64,000 bases of DNA from Undibacterium sp. 5I1 (GTDB lineage Bacteria; Pseudomonadota; Gammaproteobacteria; Burkholderiales; Burkholderiaceae_D). The stretch is taken from assembly GCF_034314085.1 (NCBI RefSeq), contig NZ_JAVIWI010000001.1:1984001-2048000 (forward strand), in the 5' to 3' direction. The translations under genes were made by a program, and so were the position numbers. Positions within the stretch are counted from its first letter, which is position 1; the number at the start of each line of letters is the position of its first letter. This document shows, piece after piece, positions 18,738 to 28,040 of this stretch. Under the pieces are notes generated by a model, which was not told where the DNA came from, ran no database searches, and saw only the letters and a program-made list of their open reading frames with translations.

Positions 18738-19532
18738 ATGAAAAAAATACTACCCACTGCCCTACTTTTTCTGGCGACAGCATTGTCAGCACAGGCACAA
18801 ACCTCCGAGTTTGCACAGTTAGTTCCCAGCACTTACCTACCGAAAGATGTAAATTTTTCACTCGGTGCTGCTGCCATATCTGCCCCCCGTTACACCGGAT
18901 CCGATGAGCGTCGCGTATTTGCAGCACCGCTATTTGATGCACAATGGAGAAATGGCATATTCCTTAGCTCGATTTCTGGTCTTGGCTACAACTTCTCTAA
19001 AGATCCCAGCCTGCAATATGGTTTGAGAATGACCGTAGAAGCCGCTCGTGATGAATCCAAATCCAGCAAGCTCCGCGGCTTGGGCGATGTCGATTCAGCG
19101 ATTGAGCCTGGTGCTTTCGTCAACTATGTGGTCAACCAAAATTATTCTTTAAGCTCATCCCTACGCTACGGCTCAGGCATAGATCACAACGGGGTACAAC
19201 TTAGCTTGGGTGGGCGTGCAACAACCTCCCTCAACACGCATCACCGTTTATCCGCAAGTTTTGGTGCCAATTGGGCAAATACATCCTATATGCAATCTTA
19301 TTTTGGGGTGACACCGACGCAATCTGCCAACAGCGGTTACACACCGTATGCGCCATCTGCTGGTTTTACCGATGTTAAAGTAGGTGCCAGCTGGAACTGG
19401 AATATTGATTCCAACTGGTCATTGACGACCGGTGCATCCGTTAAATATTTGACGGGCGATGCCAGCAAGAGTCCATTTGTATTTGAAAAAGCACCAATTA
19501 CGATATTTTCTGCTGCCAGCTACCGCTTCTAA
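18738..19532 (+). CDS. MipA/OmpV family outer membrane protein
   Basis: 264 residues with a signal peptide (1-21, cleavage after LSAQA). Alternating beta-strand sequence and the segments SAPRYTGSDERRVFAAPLFD and the C-terminal FSAASYRF (terminal aromatic residue as in outer membrane barrels) identify the MipA/OmpV family. Members are scaffolds for murein enzymes or porin-like proteins. Role here unknown. Confidence 0.88.
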   Translation: MKKILPTALLFLATALSAQAQTSEFAQLVPSTYLPKDVNFSLGAAAISAPRYTGSDERRVFAAPLFDAQWRNGIFLSSISGLGYNFSKDPSLQYGLRMTVEAARDESKSSKLRGLGDVDSAIEPGAFVNYVVNQNYSLSSSLRYGSGIDHNGVQLSLGGRATTSLNTHHRLSASFGANWANTSYMQSYFGVTPTQSANSGYTPYAPSAGFTDVKVGASWNWNIDSNWSLTTGASVKYLTGDASKSPFVFEKAPITIFSAASYRF

Positions 19533-19800
19533 AACAGTTTGACTGCCTGCTTAGCAGAATACTGATTAAGTACAGAGCATACGGTCAAGCGTTGGTAATA
19601 TTCCCTCAATATGACGACAGGATGAAATTTTTTCCTAATCGTCCTTATTGGGGATTTTTTTTCACATTTCCACCCTCATATCTGAGAAAATTCGGTCTTT
19701 GAATTTTTCGGCGCGCAAGCGGTTGATCCAACCCGGACATCAATCTGTTTCCGGACTCACTTGCCCAGGCGTCTCCCCGTAACAGCTCTCTGGAGACCTC

Positions 19801-22071
19801 ATGAAATTCCGCTTCCCCATCGTCATCATTGACGAAGATTTCCGTTCCGAAAATACCTCTGGCCTTGGCATACGCGCTCTTGCAGACGCGATGGAAAAAG
19901 AAGGCATGGAAGTGCTGGGCGTAACCAGCTATGGCGATTTGTCGCAATTTGCGCAGCAACAATCGCGCGCCTCGGCTTTTATTCTGTCCATTGACGATGA
20001 AGAATTTGGCGATGGTACCGATGAAGAAACAGACCATGCACTTAAATCCCTGCGTGCCTTTGTCGAAGAAATCCGATACAAAAATGCCGATATCCCGATT
20101 TATTTGTATGGCGAAACCCGTACTTCACGCCATATCCCTAACGATATTCTGCGTGAGCTACATGGCTTTATTCACATGTTTGAAGATACGCCAGAGTTCG
20201 TCGCACGTCATATTATCCGTGAAGCCAAATCTTACTTAGATGGTTTGTCACCGCCGTTTTTCCGCGCGCTGGTGCATTACGCGAATGATGGTTCGTATTC
20301 ATGGCATTGCCCTGGTCACTCCGGTGGCGTCGCATTTTTAAAATCACCTATCGGCCAGATGTTTCATCAATTTTTTGGTGAAAACATGCTGCGTGCCGAC
20401 GTTTGTAATGCAGTCGAAGAACTGGGGCAATTGCTGGATCATACCGGTCCGGTTGCCGCATCTGAGCGCAATGCAGCACGTATTTTTAATGCCGATCACT
20501 GCTATTTTGTCACCAACGGCACCAGCACCAGCAATAAGATGGTGTGGCATTCCACCGTAGCTCCCGGCGACATCGTCGTGGTGGATCGTAACTGCCATAA
20601 GTCGATTTTGCACTCCATTATTATGTGCGGCGCGATTCCGGTTTTTCTGATGCCAACCCGTAATCACCTTGGCATTATCGGCCCTATTCCGCTGGAAGAA
20701 TTCAGCATGGAAAGCATCCGTAAAAAGATTGAAGCTAATCCCTTTGCACGCAATGCGAAGAACAAAAAACCACGTATCCTGACAATCACCCAATCCACCT
20801 ATGATGGCGTGTTGTACAACGTAGAGACACTCAAAGATTTGCTGGATGGCGAAATCGACACGCTTCATTTTGATGAAGCCTGGTTGCCACATGCGACTTT
20901 CCATCCGTTTTATCAAGACATGCATGCGATTGGCAAAGACCGTCCGCGTGCTAAAAAATCGATGATTTTTTCTACCCAATCAACGCACAAACTGCTGGCC
21001 GGTATTTCGCAGGCATCGCAAATTTTGGTGCGTGAGTCAGAAACAGTCAAACTCGATAAAGACAGTTTTAACGAAGCCTATCTGATGCACACATCAACCT
21101 CACCGCAATACTCTATCATTGCCTCGTGCGACGTCGCAGCAGCGATGATGGAAGCTCCAGGCGGTACCGCCTTGGTTGAGGAATCTATCTTAGAAGCGCT
21201 AGATTTCCGCCGCGCCATGCGCAAGGTAGATCAAGAATGGGGCAAAGATTGGTGGTTCCAGGTCTGGGGTCCAGATACCTTGTCAGAAAATGGCATGGCA
21301 TCGCGCGACGACTGGATGATTAATGCCGAAGATGACTGGCATGGCTTTGGTAAACTTGCACCAGGCTTCAACATGCTGGACCCGATCAAGGCAACGATTG
21401 TTACGCCAGGTCTATCGTTGGAAGGGAACTTTAGCGCAACAGGTATTCCTGCGTCGATCGTCACCAAGTATCTTGCAGAACACGGCGTTATTGTCGAAAA
21501 AGCGGGTTTGTATTCCTTCTTTATTATGTTCACCATTGGTATCACCAAAGGTCGTTGGAATACTTTGCTGACAGCTTTACAGCAGTTTAAAGACGATTAC
21601 GACAAGAATCAGCCGATGTGGCGCATCTTGCCAGAATTCGCTACGGCCAATCCACGTTATGAACAAATTGGTCTGAAGGATTTATCACAAAGCATTCATG
21701 AAGTATATAAAGCCAGTGACGTCGCCCGCCTGACAACCGAGATGTATTTGTCCGACATGCAACCAGCGATGAAACCGTCTGATGCCTTTGCCAAAATGGC
21801 ACATCGTGAGATAGAAAGGGTTGCCATCAATGATCTGGAAGGTCGCGTCACAGCGATTTTATTGACGCCTTACCCACCAGGTATTCCTTTGTTGATTCCA
21901 GGTGAACGCTTCAATAAAACCATTGTTGATTACCTCAAATTTGTTCGTGACTTTAACGAGAAATTTCCTGGCTTTGAAACCGACTGCCATGGTTTAGTAA
22001 AAGCAGAAGTGGATGGAAAACGCGGCTATTTTGTCGATTGCGTCAGATTAGGTGCCGAACTTAGTGAATAA
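19801..22071 (+). CDS. AdiA-like Orn/Lys/Arg decarboxylase
   Basis: 756 residues, close to the length of inducible arginine decarboxylase AdiA and longer than typical LdcC/CadA. The N-terminal flavodoxin-like wing domain (1-150) is followed by the PLP domain: SWHCPGHSGGVAFLKSP, VDRNCHKSI, LHFDEAW and the PLP lysine in STHKLLAGISQ. The family decarboxylates arginine, lysine or ornithine to polyamines or for acid resistance. By motif comparison AdiA is the nearest E. coli member, but the substrate cannot be settled from sequence. GGAGA stands before the ATG. No antiporter gene is adjacent, which argues against a classical acid-resistance operon. Confidence 0.88.
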   Translation: MKFRFPIVIIDEDFRSENTSGLGIRALADAMEKEGMEVLGVTSYGDLSQFAQQQSRASAFILSIDDEEFGDGTDEETDHALKSLRAFVEEIRYKNADIPIYLYGETRTSRHIPNDILRELHGFIHMFEDTPEFVARHIIREAKSYLDGLSPPFFRALVHYANDGSYSWHCPGHSGGVAFLKSPIGQMFHQFFGENMLRADVCNAVEELGQLLDHTGPVAASERNAARIFNADHCYFVTNGTSTSNKMVWHSTVAPGDIVVVDRNCHKSILHSIIMCGAIPVFLMPTRNHLGIIGPIPLEEFSMESIRKKIEANPFARNAKNKKPRILTITQSTYDGVLYNVETLKDLLDGEIDTLHFDEAWLPHATFHPFYQDMHAIGKDRPRAKKSMIFSTQSTHKLLAGISQASQILVRESETVKLDKDSFNEAYLMHTSTSPQYSIIASCDVAAAMMEAPGGTALVEESILEALDFRRAMRKVDQEWGKDWWFQVWGPDTLSENGMASRDDWMINAEDDWHGFGKLAPGFNMLDPIKATIVTPGLSLEGNFSATGIPASIVTKYLAEHGVIVEKAGLYSFFIMFTIGITKGRWNTLLTALQQFKDDYDKNQPMWRILPEFATANPRYEQIGLKDLSQSIHEVYKASDVARLTTEMYLSDMQPAMKPSDAFAKMAHREIERVAINDLEGRVTAILLTPYPPGIPLLIPGERFNKTIVDYLKFVRDFNEKFPGFETDCHGLVKAEVDGKRGYFVDCVRLGAELSE

Positions 22072-22140
22072 GTTGAGACTCAACTAAGAATCATTTGAGA
22101 CGAAGTTGGGGTTCAATGATCACTGCGATTACGCATTGAG

Positions 22141-22173
22141 AAAAAAAGCACTTGTAAGCGCAAGTGCTTTTTT
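22141..22173 (+). terminator. Rho-independent terminator after the decarboxylase gene
   Basis: GCACTTG / CAAGTGC stem extended by A/T pairs on the outside, six-base loop, six T downstream. A clear intrinsic terminator, also readable on the minus strand. Confidence 0.88.
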
Positions 22174-22285
22174 ATATCTCAGGCGATGTAACGCGGCTGG
22201 GACGGTTTTGCGTAAGTCCTGTCTTTATATTTTGTTTTTCAGGATACAATAAAGCTCAACTCTTTATGAGCGGCAAAGGTATTGC

Positions 22286-23206
22286 ATGAATGAATTGTCC
22301 ACATTAGTACCGATTAAAAAAACAGAAATCAAAGTTGGTGAAGCATCACCTTGGCCGATTTACGACGCATGGGGTAATTTATTGCTCGATTCTGGTTGCA
22401 TCGTGAATAGCGAAAGGCAATTAGCAGATTTGATTGAAAACGGCTATTGCTCAGATACGACCTGGGCAGATGTCGGAAAAAAATCCTCACCTCCTATTTC
22501 CACTTTAAGCAAACCACCGTCGACCGTCGCAAAACCGCCCGTATCCGAGTTGAATAAAGATGAGTTAATGGAATTGGACAGCGTGCGCTGGCATGTTGGA
22601 GAAATTTTCTATCTGCAAGTGCATGATAATGCCGCTCTCAGGTATACCGTGCGCCTGATCGGTTTTGTTAAAAACAAATCGATCATTGTGAGCCCACCGA
22701 TGATTGATGGCAAAGGTGCGTTAATAAGAGATGGACAAACCTTTATCGTGCGGGCTTTCCCTGGCAAAAAAGCGTATGCCTTTACTGCCTCCGCGATCAA
22801 ATCGGTGTTTACGCCCTATGCCTATCTCCATCTGTCTTATCCTAAACAAGTACGTTGTACGACGATACGACAAAACTCCCGCGCTAACGTAAAGATTATT
22901 GCAGCCGTCAGCATAGGAGATCCGGAGCAAACTGCCGCTGCAACACTAGGTGATTTAAGTATGGGAGGTAGCTCTGGCGTGCTCAAAAAATTAATCGGTA
23001 AAAAGAATGATCTTGGTACCATCAAATTTAAAGTCAACGCTGCTGGCAATGATGAGTATCTGGTACTCAACGTTATATTAAGATCAATTTCTCCAACAGA
23101 GACTGGGGATGAATATCGCTATGGTTTTGAATTTGTCGATGTCCCAACGCAATCTAAATTAATTTTGTCCGCTTTTGTACATCAAACTCTGGCTGAAATA
23201 GAATAA
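22286..23206 (+). CDS. PilZ-domain c-di-GMP binding protein
   Basis: 306 residues. The first 80 hold a small unassigned domain and a Ser/Pro linker, residues 90-190 a YcgR-N-like beta domain, and the C-terminal third a PilZ domain with the ligand motifs RQNSR (RxxxR) and DLSMGGSSG (D/NxSxxG). Proteins of this plan brake flagellar motors or change adhesion when c-di-GMP rises. No flagellar or cyclase gene lies nearby. Terminators on both sides suggest it is transcribed alone. Confidence 0.88.
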   Translation: MNELSTLVPIKKTEIKVGEASPWPIYDAWGNLLLDSGCIVNSERQLADLIENGYCSDTTWADVGKKSSPPISTLSKPPSTVAKPPVSELNKDELMELDSVRWHVGEIFYLQVHDNAALRYTVRLIGFVKNKSIIVSPPMIDGKGALIRDGQTFIVRAFPGKKAYAFTASAIKSVFTPYAYLHLSYPKQVRCTTIRQNSRANVKIIAAVSIGDPEQTAAATLGDLSMGGSSGVLKKLIGKKNDLGTIKFKVNAAGNDEYLVLNVILRSISPTETGDEYRYGFEFVDVPTQSKLILSAFVHQTLAEIE

Positions 23207-23687
23207 AAATCTGATAGCAGTTTAGCTCACATCCCTCTTTCTCTCTGTTGTATTTTGTCCTTAAATCTGCATTGCTTTACTCAGGATTTTATTGGTTACC
23301 ACTAGAATTTATTTCCACATGAAAATTTATGCTAATGTATCAGAAAGTATCAAACTAACTGATTTTTGTTGTAAGCTACCTTAACCCTAGTAATAAGCAT
23401 TAAACAATACGACAGTAGAATGCAGAAAAACACATCTGCATCGCTGTTTTTTCTGCGGCAAAATCACATTATATTTTATACTCCGTACAGTATTATTAAT
23501 TCCCCACGTATATGTTGGTCGGTAGATTAACTATTTCTAAATTATGGGGGAGTATAGTGAAATTACTGCAAACTGTACTAAAGGAGAATGAAAGGAGAGG
23601 GCTTTTATTCTCTTTTCACCATGAATTGATTTTGTATAAATTCAGACATCTTAAGCCTCTCAAAACTACCTACAACGGAGATGTATC
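23207..23687. other. Intergenic region before the DUF1800 gene
   Basis: It contains one copy of the dispersed element (23477-23556) and, just after, a hairpin GAAAGGAGA / TCTCTTTTC at about 23590-23618. CGGAG at 23676 is the ribosome site of the next gene. Nothing else is recognised. Confidence 0.5.
23477..23556 (+). repeat. 85-bp dispersed element, copy 4
   Basis: Left end TATACTCCG, middle CCCCAC-GTATAT-GTTGG, right end AATTATGGGGGAGTATA. 80 bp, plus orientation. Confidence 0.65.
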
Positions 23688-25418
23688 ATGCCGTATCGCT
23701 TGATAAAACTGGCCGCAACTAGCGCCCTCGTAGCATTACTGACCTCTTGCGGAGGTGGTGGCGGTAGTGACACCAGTAATAGCAATAGTGGAACTGGTAC
23801 TGGAGGGGGAACATCGCCGCCGCCAGTGGCAATCGTGCCGCCGACTCAGGCGCAAGCAGCGCGGATGTTAGGACAAGCAAGCTTCGGTGCAACTACAACG
23901 GATATCAACAGCGTCGTCACTAGCGGCTACAGCAGTTGGATTGATACGCAGTTTGCTATTCCACAAACCTTGCACCGTAACTATATGGATAGCATCAGCG
24001 CGACTCTGCCAACAGGTACCACGATTAGTCAAAATCAATTCTTTGAGTCATTCTGGCAGCAAGCCATTACGGGTAAAGATCAATTACGCCAGCGTGTCAC
24101 CTTTGCACTATCACAAATTTTTGTAGTCTCGTTCCAGGACAGCACGGTTGCAAACTTCCCGCGCGGTGTAGCTTCTTATTACGACACTTTGGGCACAAAT
24201 GCCTTTGGCAATTTTCGCAGCTTGCTAGAAAACGTCAGCTTGCATCCAATGATGGGGATTTACCTGACTTCATTACGCAACCAAAAAGAATCAGGTACAC
24301 AAACCCCAGATGAAAATTACGCCCGTGAAGTAATGCAGTTGCTGACTATCGGTTTATATGAATTAAATCCGGATGGTTCATTAAAACTGAACAATGGCAA
24401 ACCGATAGAAACCTATACCAACACCGATATTACTGGCATGGCTAAAGTATTTACCGGCTGGAGCTGGGCTGGACCAGACAAGTCGGACAGCCGTTTTTTT
24501 GGCGGCACACCGGACGCCAATCGCGATTGGCAACCAATGCAGAGTTATCCCAAATATCATTCCACCTCTGAAAAAGCTTTTTTAGGTGTCACCGTTCCCG
24601 CCCAATCAACGCCTAATCCAGAGGCAAGTTTAAAAACTGCGTTAGATCGTCTGTTTAACCATAACAATGCCGCGCCATTTTTCAGTAAACAGCTCATACA
24701 ACGTCTGGTCACCAGCAACCCTAGTCCGCAATATGTTGGCAGAGTCGCTGCTGTATTTGCGGACAACGGCCAAGGTGTGCGCGGTGATATGAAGGCGATT
24801 ATTAAAGCTGTTTTGTTAGATACAGAAGCACGTACTGATGTCAGTAGCAGCACAACGACTGCCGGAAAATTGCGTGAACCGGTCATCCGTCTGGCAAATT
24901 GGATGCGCGCATTTAATGCAAGCTCTGCATCCAAACGCTTCTTGTTAGGTAGTTTGGATGATCCGCTCAGCGCATTAGGCCAGACACCAATGCGCTCCTC
25001 ATCGGTATTCAATTTTTATCGTCCTGGTTATGTTCCACCCAATACCAGCCTGGCTAGTGCAACACCTGAGCTGGTCGCACCCGAATTCCAAATCACCGGC
25101 GAAACCTCAGTCGTCGGATATTTAAATTTTATGCGCGATGTCATCCAGAATGGCACAGGATCTTCACGCGATGTCACCGCCGATTATTCCAGTTTGATTG
25201 CACTGGCCGATACACCGGACAAACTACTAGATCAGGTAAGTCTGCTGCTGACATCTAACCAGATGAGCGCCACTTTGCGTAACCAGATACTGGCTGCGGT
25301 CAACTCGGTTGCGATCTCGACGACCAGCACCACTGCGGCCGACACCGCCAGAAAAAATCGTGTCTATCTCAGTATTTTTCTGACGATGGCGTCCCCCGAA
25401 TACATCGTACAAAAATAA
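23688..25418 (+). CDS. DUF1800 family lipoprotein
   Basis: 576 residues. A lipoprotein signal peptide ends at LLTSCGG (Cys21), followed by a Gly/Ser/Thr linker. The DUF1800 domain follows: ARMLGQASFGATTTDI, RVTFALSQIFVVS, NYAREVMQLLTIGLYELNPDG, VFTGWSW and FNFYRPGYVPP. DUF1800 genes almost always stand beside DUF1501 genes, as here (12 bases apart). The pair is exported; its biochemical role is unknown. Confidence 0.9.
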   Translation: MPYRLIKLAATSALVALLTSCGGGGGSDTSNSNSGTGTGGGTSPPPVAIVPPTQAQAARMLGQASFGATTTDINSVVTSGYSSWIDTQFAIPQTLHRNYMDSISATLPTGTTISQNQFFESFWQQAITGKDQLRQRVTFALSQIFVVSFQDSTVANFPRGVASYYDTLGTNAFGNFRSLLENVSLHPMMGIYLTSLRNQKESGTQTPDENYAREVMQLLTIGLYELNPDGSLKLNNGKPIETYTNTDITGMAKVFTGWSWAGPDKSDSRFFGGTPDANRDWQPMQSYPKYHSTSEKAFLGVTVPAQSTPNPEASLKTALDRLFNHNNAAPFFSKQLIQRLVTSNPSPQYVGRVAAVFADNGQGVRGDMKAIIKAVLLDTEARTDVSSSTTTAGKLREPVIRLANWMRAFNASSASKRFLLGSLDDPLSALGQTPMRSSSVFNFYRPGYVPPNTSLASATPELVAPEFQITGETSVVGYLNFMRDVIQNGTGSSRDVTADYSSLIALADTPDKLLDQVSLLLTSNQMSATLRNQILAAVNSVAISTTSTTAADTARKNRVYLSIFLTMASPEYIVQK

Positions 25419-25430
25419 GCGGAGCCCAAC

Positions 25431-26876
25431 ATGAGCCATAAAATGAATGCTTCTCGTCGTGAATTTTTGCGTATGTCATCGATGTTATCGGTCGTCGGCG
25501 CAACCACTGCCCCTTTCGCGATCAACCTCGCTACCATGGCATCTGCCGCAGCGCAATCTGCACCCACAGATTACAAGGCCTTGATCTGCCTGTTTATGAA
25601 TGGCGGTAACGACCACGGCAACACGGTGCTGGCGACAGACAGCACCTCGTGGACCCAATATCTTTCAGTAAGAACGACCACGGACACTGGCTCCATCGCA
25701 TTGCCGGCAGTTGGTACGCCAGGCGGCGTAATACCAATCACGCCGACGACGACGCAAGCCGGGCGTAGCTTTGCGCTGCACCCTAATTTGGTTGAACTAA
25801 AAGGCTTGTTTGACAGCGGCCGGGCGGCAATCATCAGCAATGTTGCGCCGCTGATCGTACCAACGACCTTAGCGCAATATAGAGCGGCCAGCGTGCCATT
25901 GCCTCCCAAACTGTTCTCGCACAATGATCAGCAATCCCTATGGCAAGCCTACGCGCCAGAAGGTGCGGCGTATGGTTGGGGCGGGCGCATGGGTGACTTG
26001 ATGGTGGCGAATAATAGCAACCCGATTTTTACCTCCATCTCGGCCTCTGGCAATGCCGTTTTTTTAGCGGGTAAAACAGTCAATCAATATCAAATCAGCT
26101 CCTCAGGTGCGGTACCGATCGGTGGCCTTAGTGGTGCCCTGTTTGGATCAACGGCAGGTGCCAATCCGCTGAAAGCAATTATCACTGCCGACAATCCGCA
26201 CTTGTTTCAAAAGGAACACGCAGCAGTCACCAATCGCTCCATCAATGCGCAAAGCATACTTAGCCCGGCAATGGCAGTTGCGGGTCCAACTGGTGTGCCC
26301 AATCCAACCCAATATACCAATCCTAATACCGGTGTATTGGCGACTAATTCATTAGCCGTGCAATTGCAAACTGTGGCTCGCATCATCGCCGGTCGCAATG
26401 CTTTGGGTGCAAAACGGCAAGTGTTCTTTGTCAGTATGGGCGGCTTCGATACGCATGATTTTCAGCGCGCTAATCAAGCTGATCTGATGGCAAGGCTTTC
26501 GCACGCTATTGCTTATTTCGATGGCGTCATGGGCAATCTGCAAGGCAGCGACATGCGTAGCGCAGCCACGCTATTTACCGCATCCGATTTTGGTCGTACC
26601 TTTACCAGCAATGGCGACGGCACCGACCACGGCTGGGGTTCTCACCACTTTATCGTCGGTGGCGCAGTCAAAGGAAAAAATATTTATGGAACCTTTCCCG
26701 TCACTGGACTAAAACATACGCAAGACGTAGGCTCAGGTAGTTTGTTGCCGCAGTTCTCGGTTGATCAGTACGGTGCAACACTAGCTAGCTGGTTTGGCCT
26801 TAGCGCTACGCAAATCAGCGACGTCTTCCCGAACATCAAAAATTTTACTAACCAGAACTTAGGCTTTATGAGCTAA
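25431..26876 (+). CDS. DUF1501 family protein with Tat signal
   Basis: 481 residues. The N-terminus ASRREFLRM with a following hydrophobic run is a twin-arginine signal, so the protein is exported folded. The DUF1501 sulfatase/phosphatase-like fold shows ALICLFMNGGNDHGNTV, FSHNDQQSLWQ, FFVSMGGFDTHDFQ, and DFGRTFTSNGDGTDHGWGSHH, which resemble alkaline phosphatase superfamily metal sites. Downstream partner of the DUF1800 gene; function unknown. Confidence 0.9.
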   Translation: MSHKMNASRREFLRMSSMLSVVGATTAPFAINLATMASAAAQSAPTDYKALICLFMNGGNDHGNTVLATDSTSWTQYLSVRTTTDTGSIALPAVGTPGGVIPITPTTTQAGRSFALHPNLVELKGLFDSGRAAIISNVAPLIVPTTLAQYRAASVPLPPKLFSHNDQQSLWQAYAPEGAAYGWGGRMGDLMVANNSNPIFTSISASGNAVFLAGKTVNQYQISSSGAVPIGGLSGALFGSTAGANPLKAIITADNPHLFQKEHAAVTNRSINAQSILSPAMAVAGPTGVPNPTQYTNPNTGVLATNSLAVQLQTVARIIAGRNALGAKRQVFFVSMGGFDTHDFQRANQADLMARLSHAIAYFDGVMGNLQGSDMRSAATLFTASDFGRTFTSNGDGTDHGWGSHHFIVGGAVKGKNIYGTFPVTGLKHTQDVGSGSLLPQFSVDQYGATLASWFGLSATQISDVFPNIKNFTNQNLGFMS

Positions 26877-27067
26877 GGACGATACACCTAGGCATCAATC
26901 GTTTCAAGAATATATTGCTAGGCAGGTAAGTAAGGTATCAACATAATGCGCTCAAACGTAAATTGGCCAACAGCTTAGCGGGCGGCAGCCTGAACCGACA
27001 AAGTCGGCTCGAATTTGGAGTAAGTTGAGGACTGAACGGCGAACCAAAACAGAGGCATATTAGGCAC

Positions 27068-27100
27068 GACATTAGCGCGCCGGTTCTGGCGCACTAATGT
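27068..27100. terminator. Hairpin between converging DUF1501 and dcd genes
   Basis: ACATTAG-C-GCGCC and GGCGC-A-CTAATGT form a stem of 12 pairs with one mismatch around a six-base loop. It lies between two converging genes and may end transcription in both directions, although the T runs are poor. Confidence 0.45.
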
Positions 27101-27139
27101 GTTTGATGAAGTGTGTTTTGAATGCGACTACCGCAGAAA

Positions 27140-27706
27140 TTATGCCCTCGGCAAAGTAACGCCCTGCTGACCTTGGTATTTTCCGCCACGATCTTTGTAC
27201 GATGTTTCGCAAATTTCATCGCTCTCAAAAAACAAGACCTGAGCACAACCCTCACCCGCATAAATCTTGGCTGGCAATGGCGTCGTATTAGAGAATTCCA
27301 AAGTCACATAACCTTCCCACTCTGGCTCAAATGGCGTCACATTCACGATGATGCCGCAACGTGCATAGGTTGACTTACCAAGGCAGATCGTCAACACACT
27401 ACGCGGAATGCGAAAGTATTCCATCGTTCTGGCAAGTGCGAATGAATTTGGCGGAATGATGCAGACATCGCCTTTAAAGTCGACAAACGACTTCTCATCA
27501 AAATTCTTAGGATCGACGATTGTGCTGTTGATATTAGTAAAAATCTTAAACTCGTCGGCGCAACGAATATCATAACCATAAGAAGAAGTACCGTAACTAA
27601 CAATCTTTTCCTCACCACGCAAACGCACCTGCCCTGGCTCAAACGGCTCAATCATGGCGTGCTCTTGCGCCATACGGCGTATCCATTTATCGGCTTTAAT
27701 ACTCAT
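27140..27706 (-). CDS. dcd: dCTP deaminase
   Basis: 188 residues, the family length. [13 protein letters not shown] opens it; [40 protein letters not shown] and the catalytic glutamate in [16 protein letters not shown] are all present, ending QQGVTLPRA. It deaminates dCTP to dUTP, feeding dUMP to thymidylate synthase (thyA lies in this window but is not linked). Minus strand, single gene. Confidence 0.96.
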   Translation of the reverse strand: MSIKADKWIRRMAQEHAMIEPFEPGQVRLRGEEKIVSYGTSSYGYDIRCADEFKIFTNINSTIVDPKNFDEKSFVDFKGDVCIIPPNSFALARTMEYFRIPRSVLTICLGKSTYARCGIIVNVTPFEPEWEGYVTLEFSNTTPLPAKIYAGEGCAQVLFFESDEICETSYKDRGGKYQGQQGVTLPRA

Positions 27707-28040
27707 GTGTTTTCTACCCAGGTTGGTTTGATTTTGGATAGGATTTTACGCGAAATCGGGTTCAAATTTCATCTTGTTACCGGATGTTTTTATTTTAAGA
27801 TCGATTCAAGACGATATCGACAGGCTAATTGTCCGCACTAATCCCGGAAAAAAAAGCCGAACATCCGCCAGATACAAAAATTACCTATTTCCATTTTAGA
27901 GTTCATTAATATTTCGTCTATTAGCATGCCAAATGATAAAGTTAACATTAGCAAGAAATAAGCAATTCTAAACGCCGCACTTACCTATTATTTTGCAAAG
28001 GCTAAGAGCAAAAAACTTGATCTAAGGATGTTTTTATCTA
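27707..28040. other. Divergent intergenic region dcd / C13 peptidase
   Basis: AT-rich sequence between divergent genes that must hold both promoters. I see no clear hexamer pair, repeat or RNA. AAGGATG at 28025 is the probable ribosome site for the gene at 28041. Confidence 0.4.

Noticed and set aside
23512..23703. 63-codon open frame upstream of the DUF1800 gene
   Set aside because: It begins inside a repeat copy and overlaps the real gene start in another frame; composition is not protein-like.
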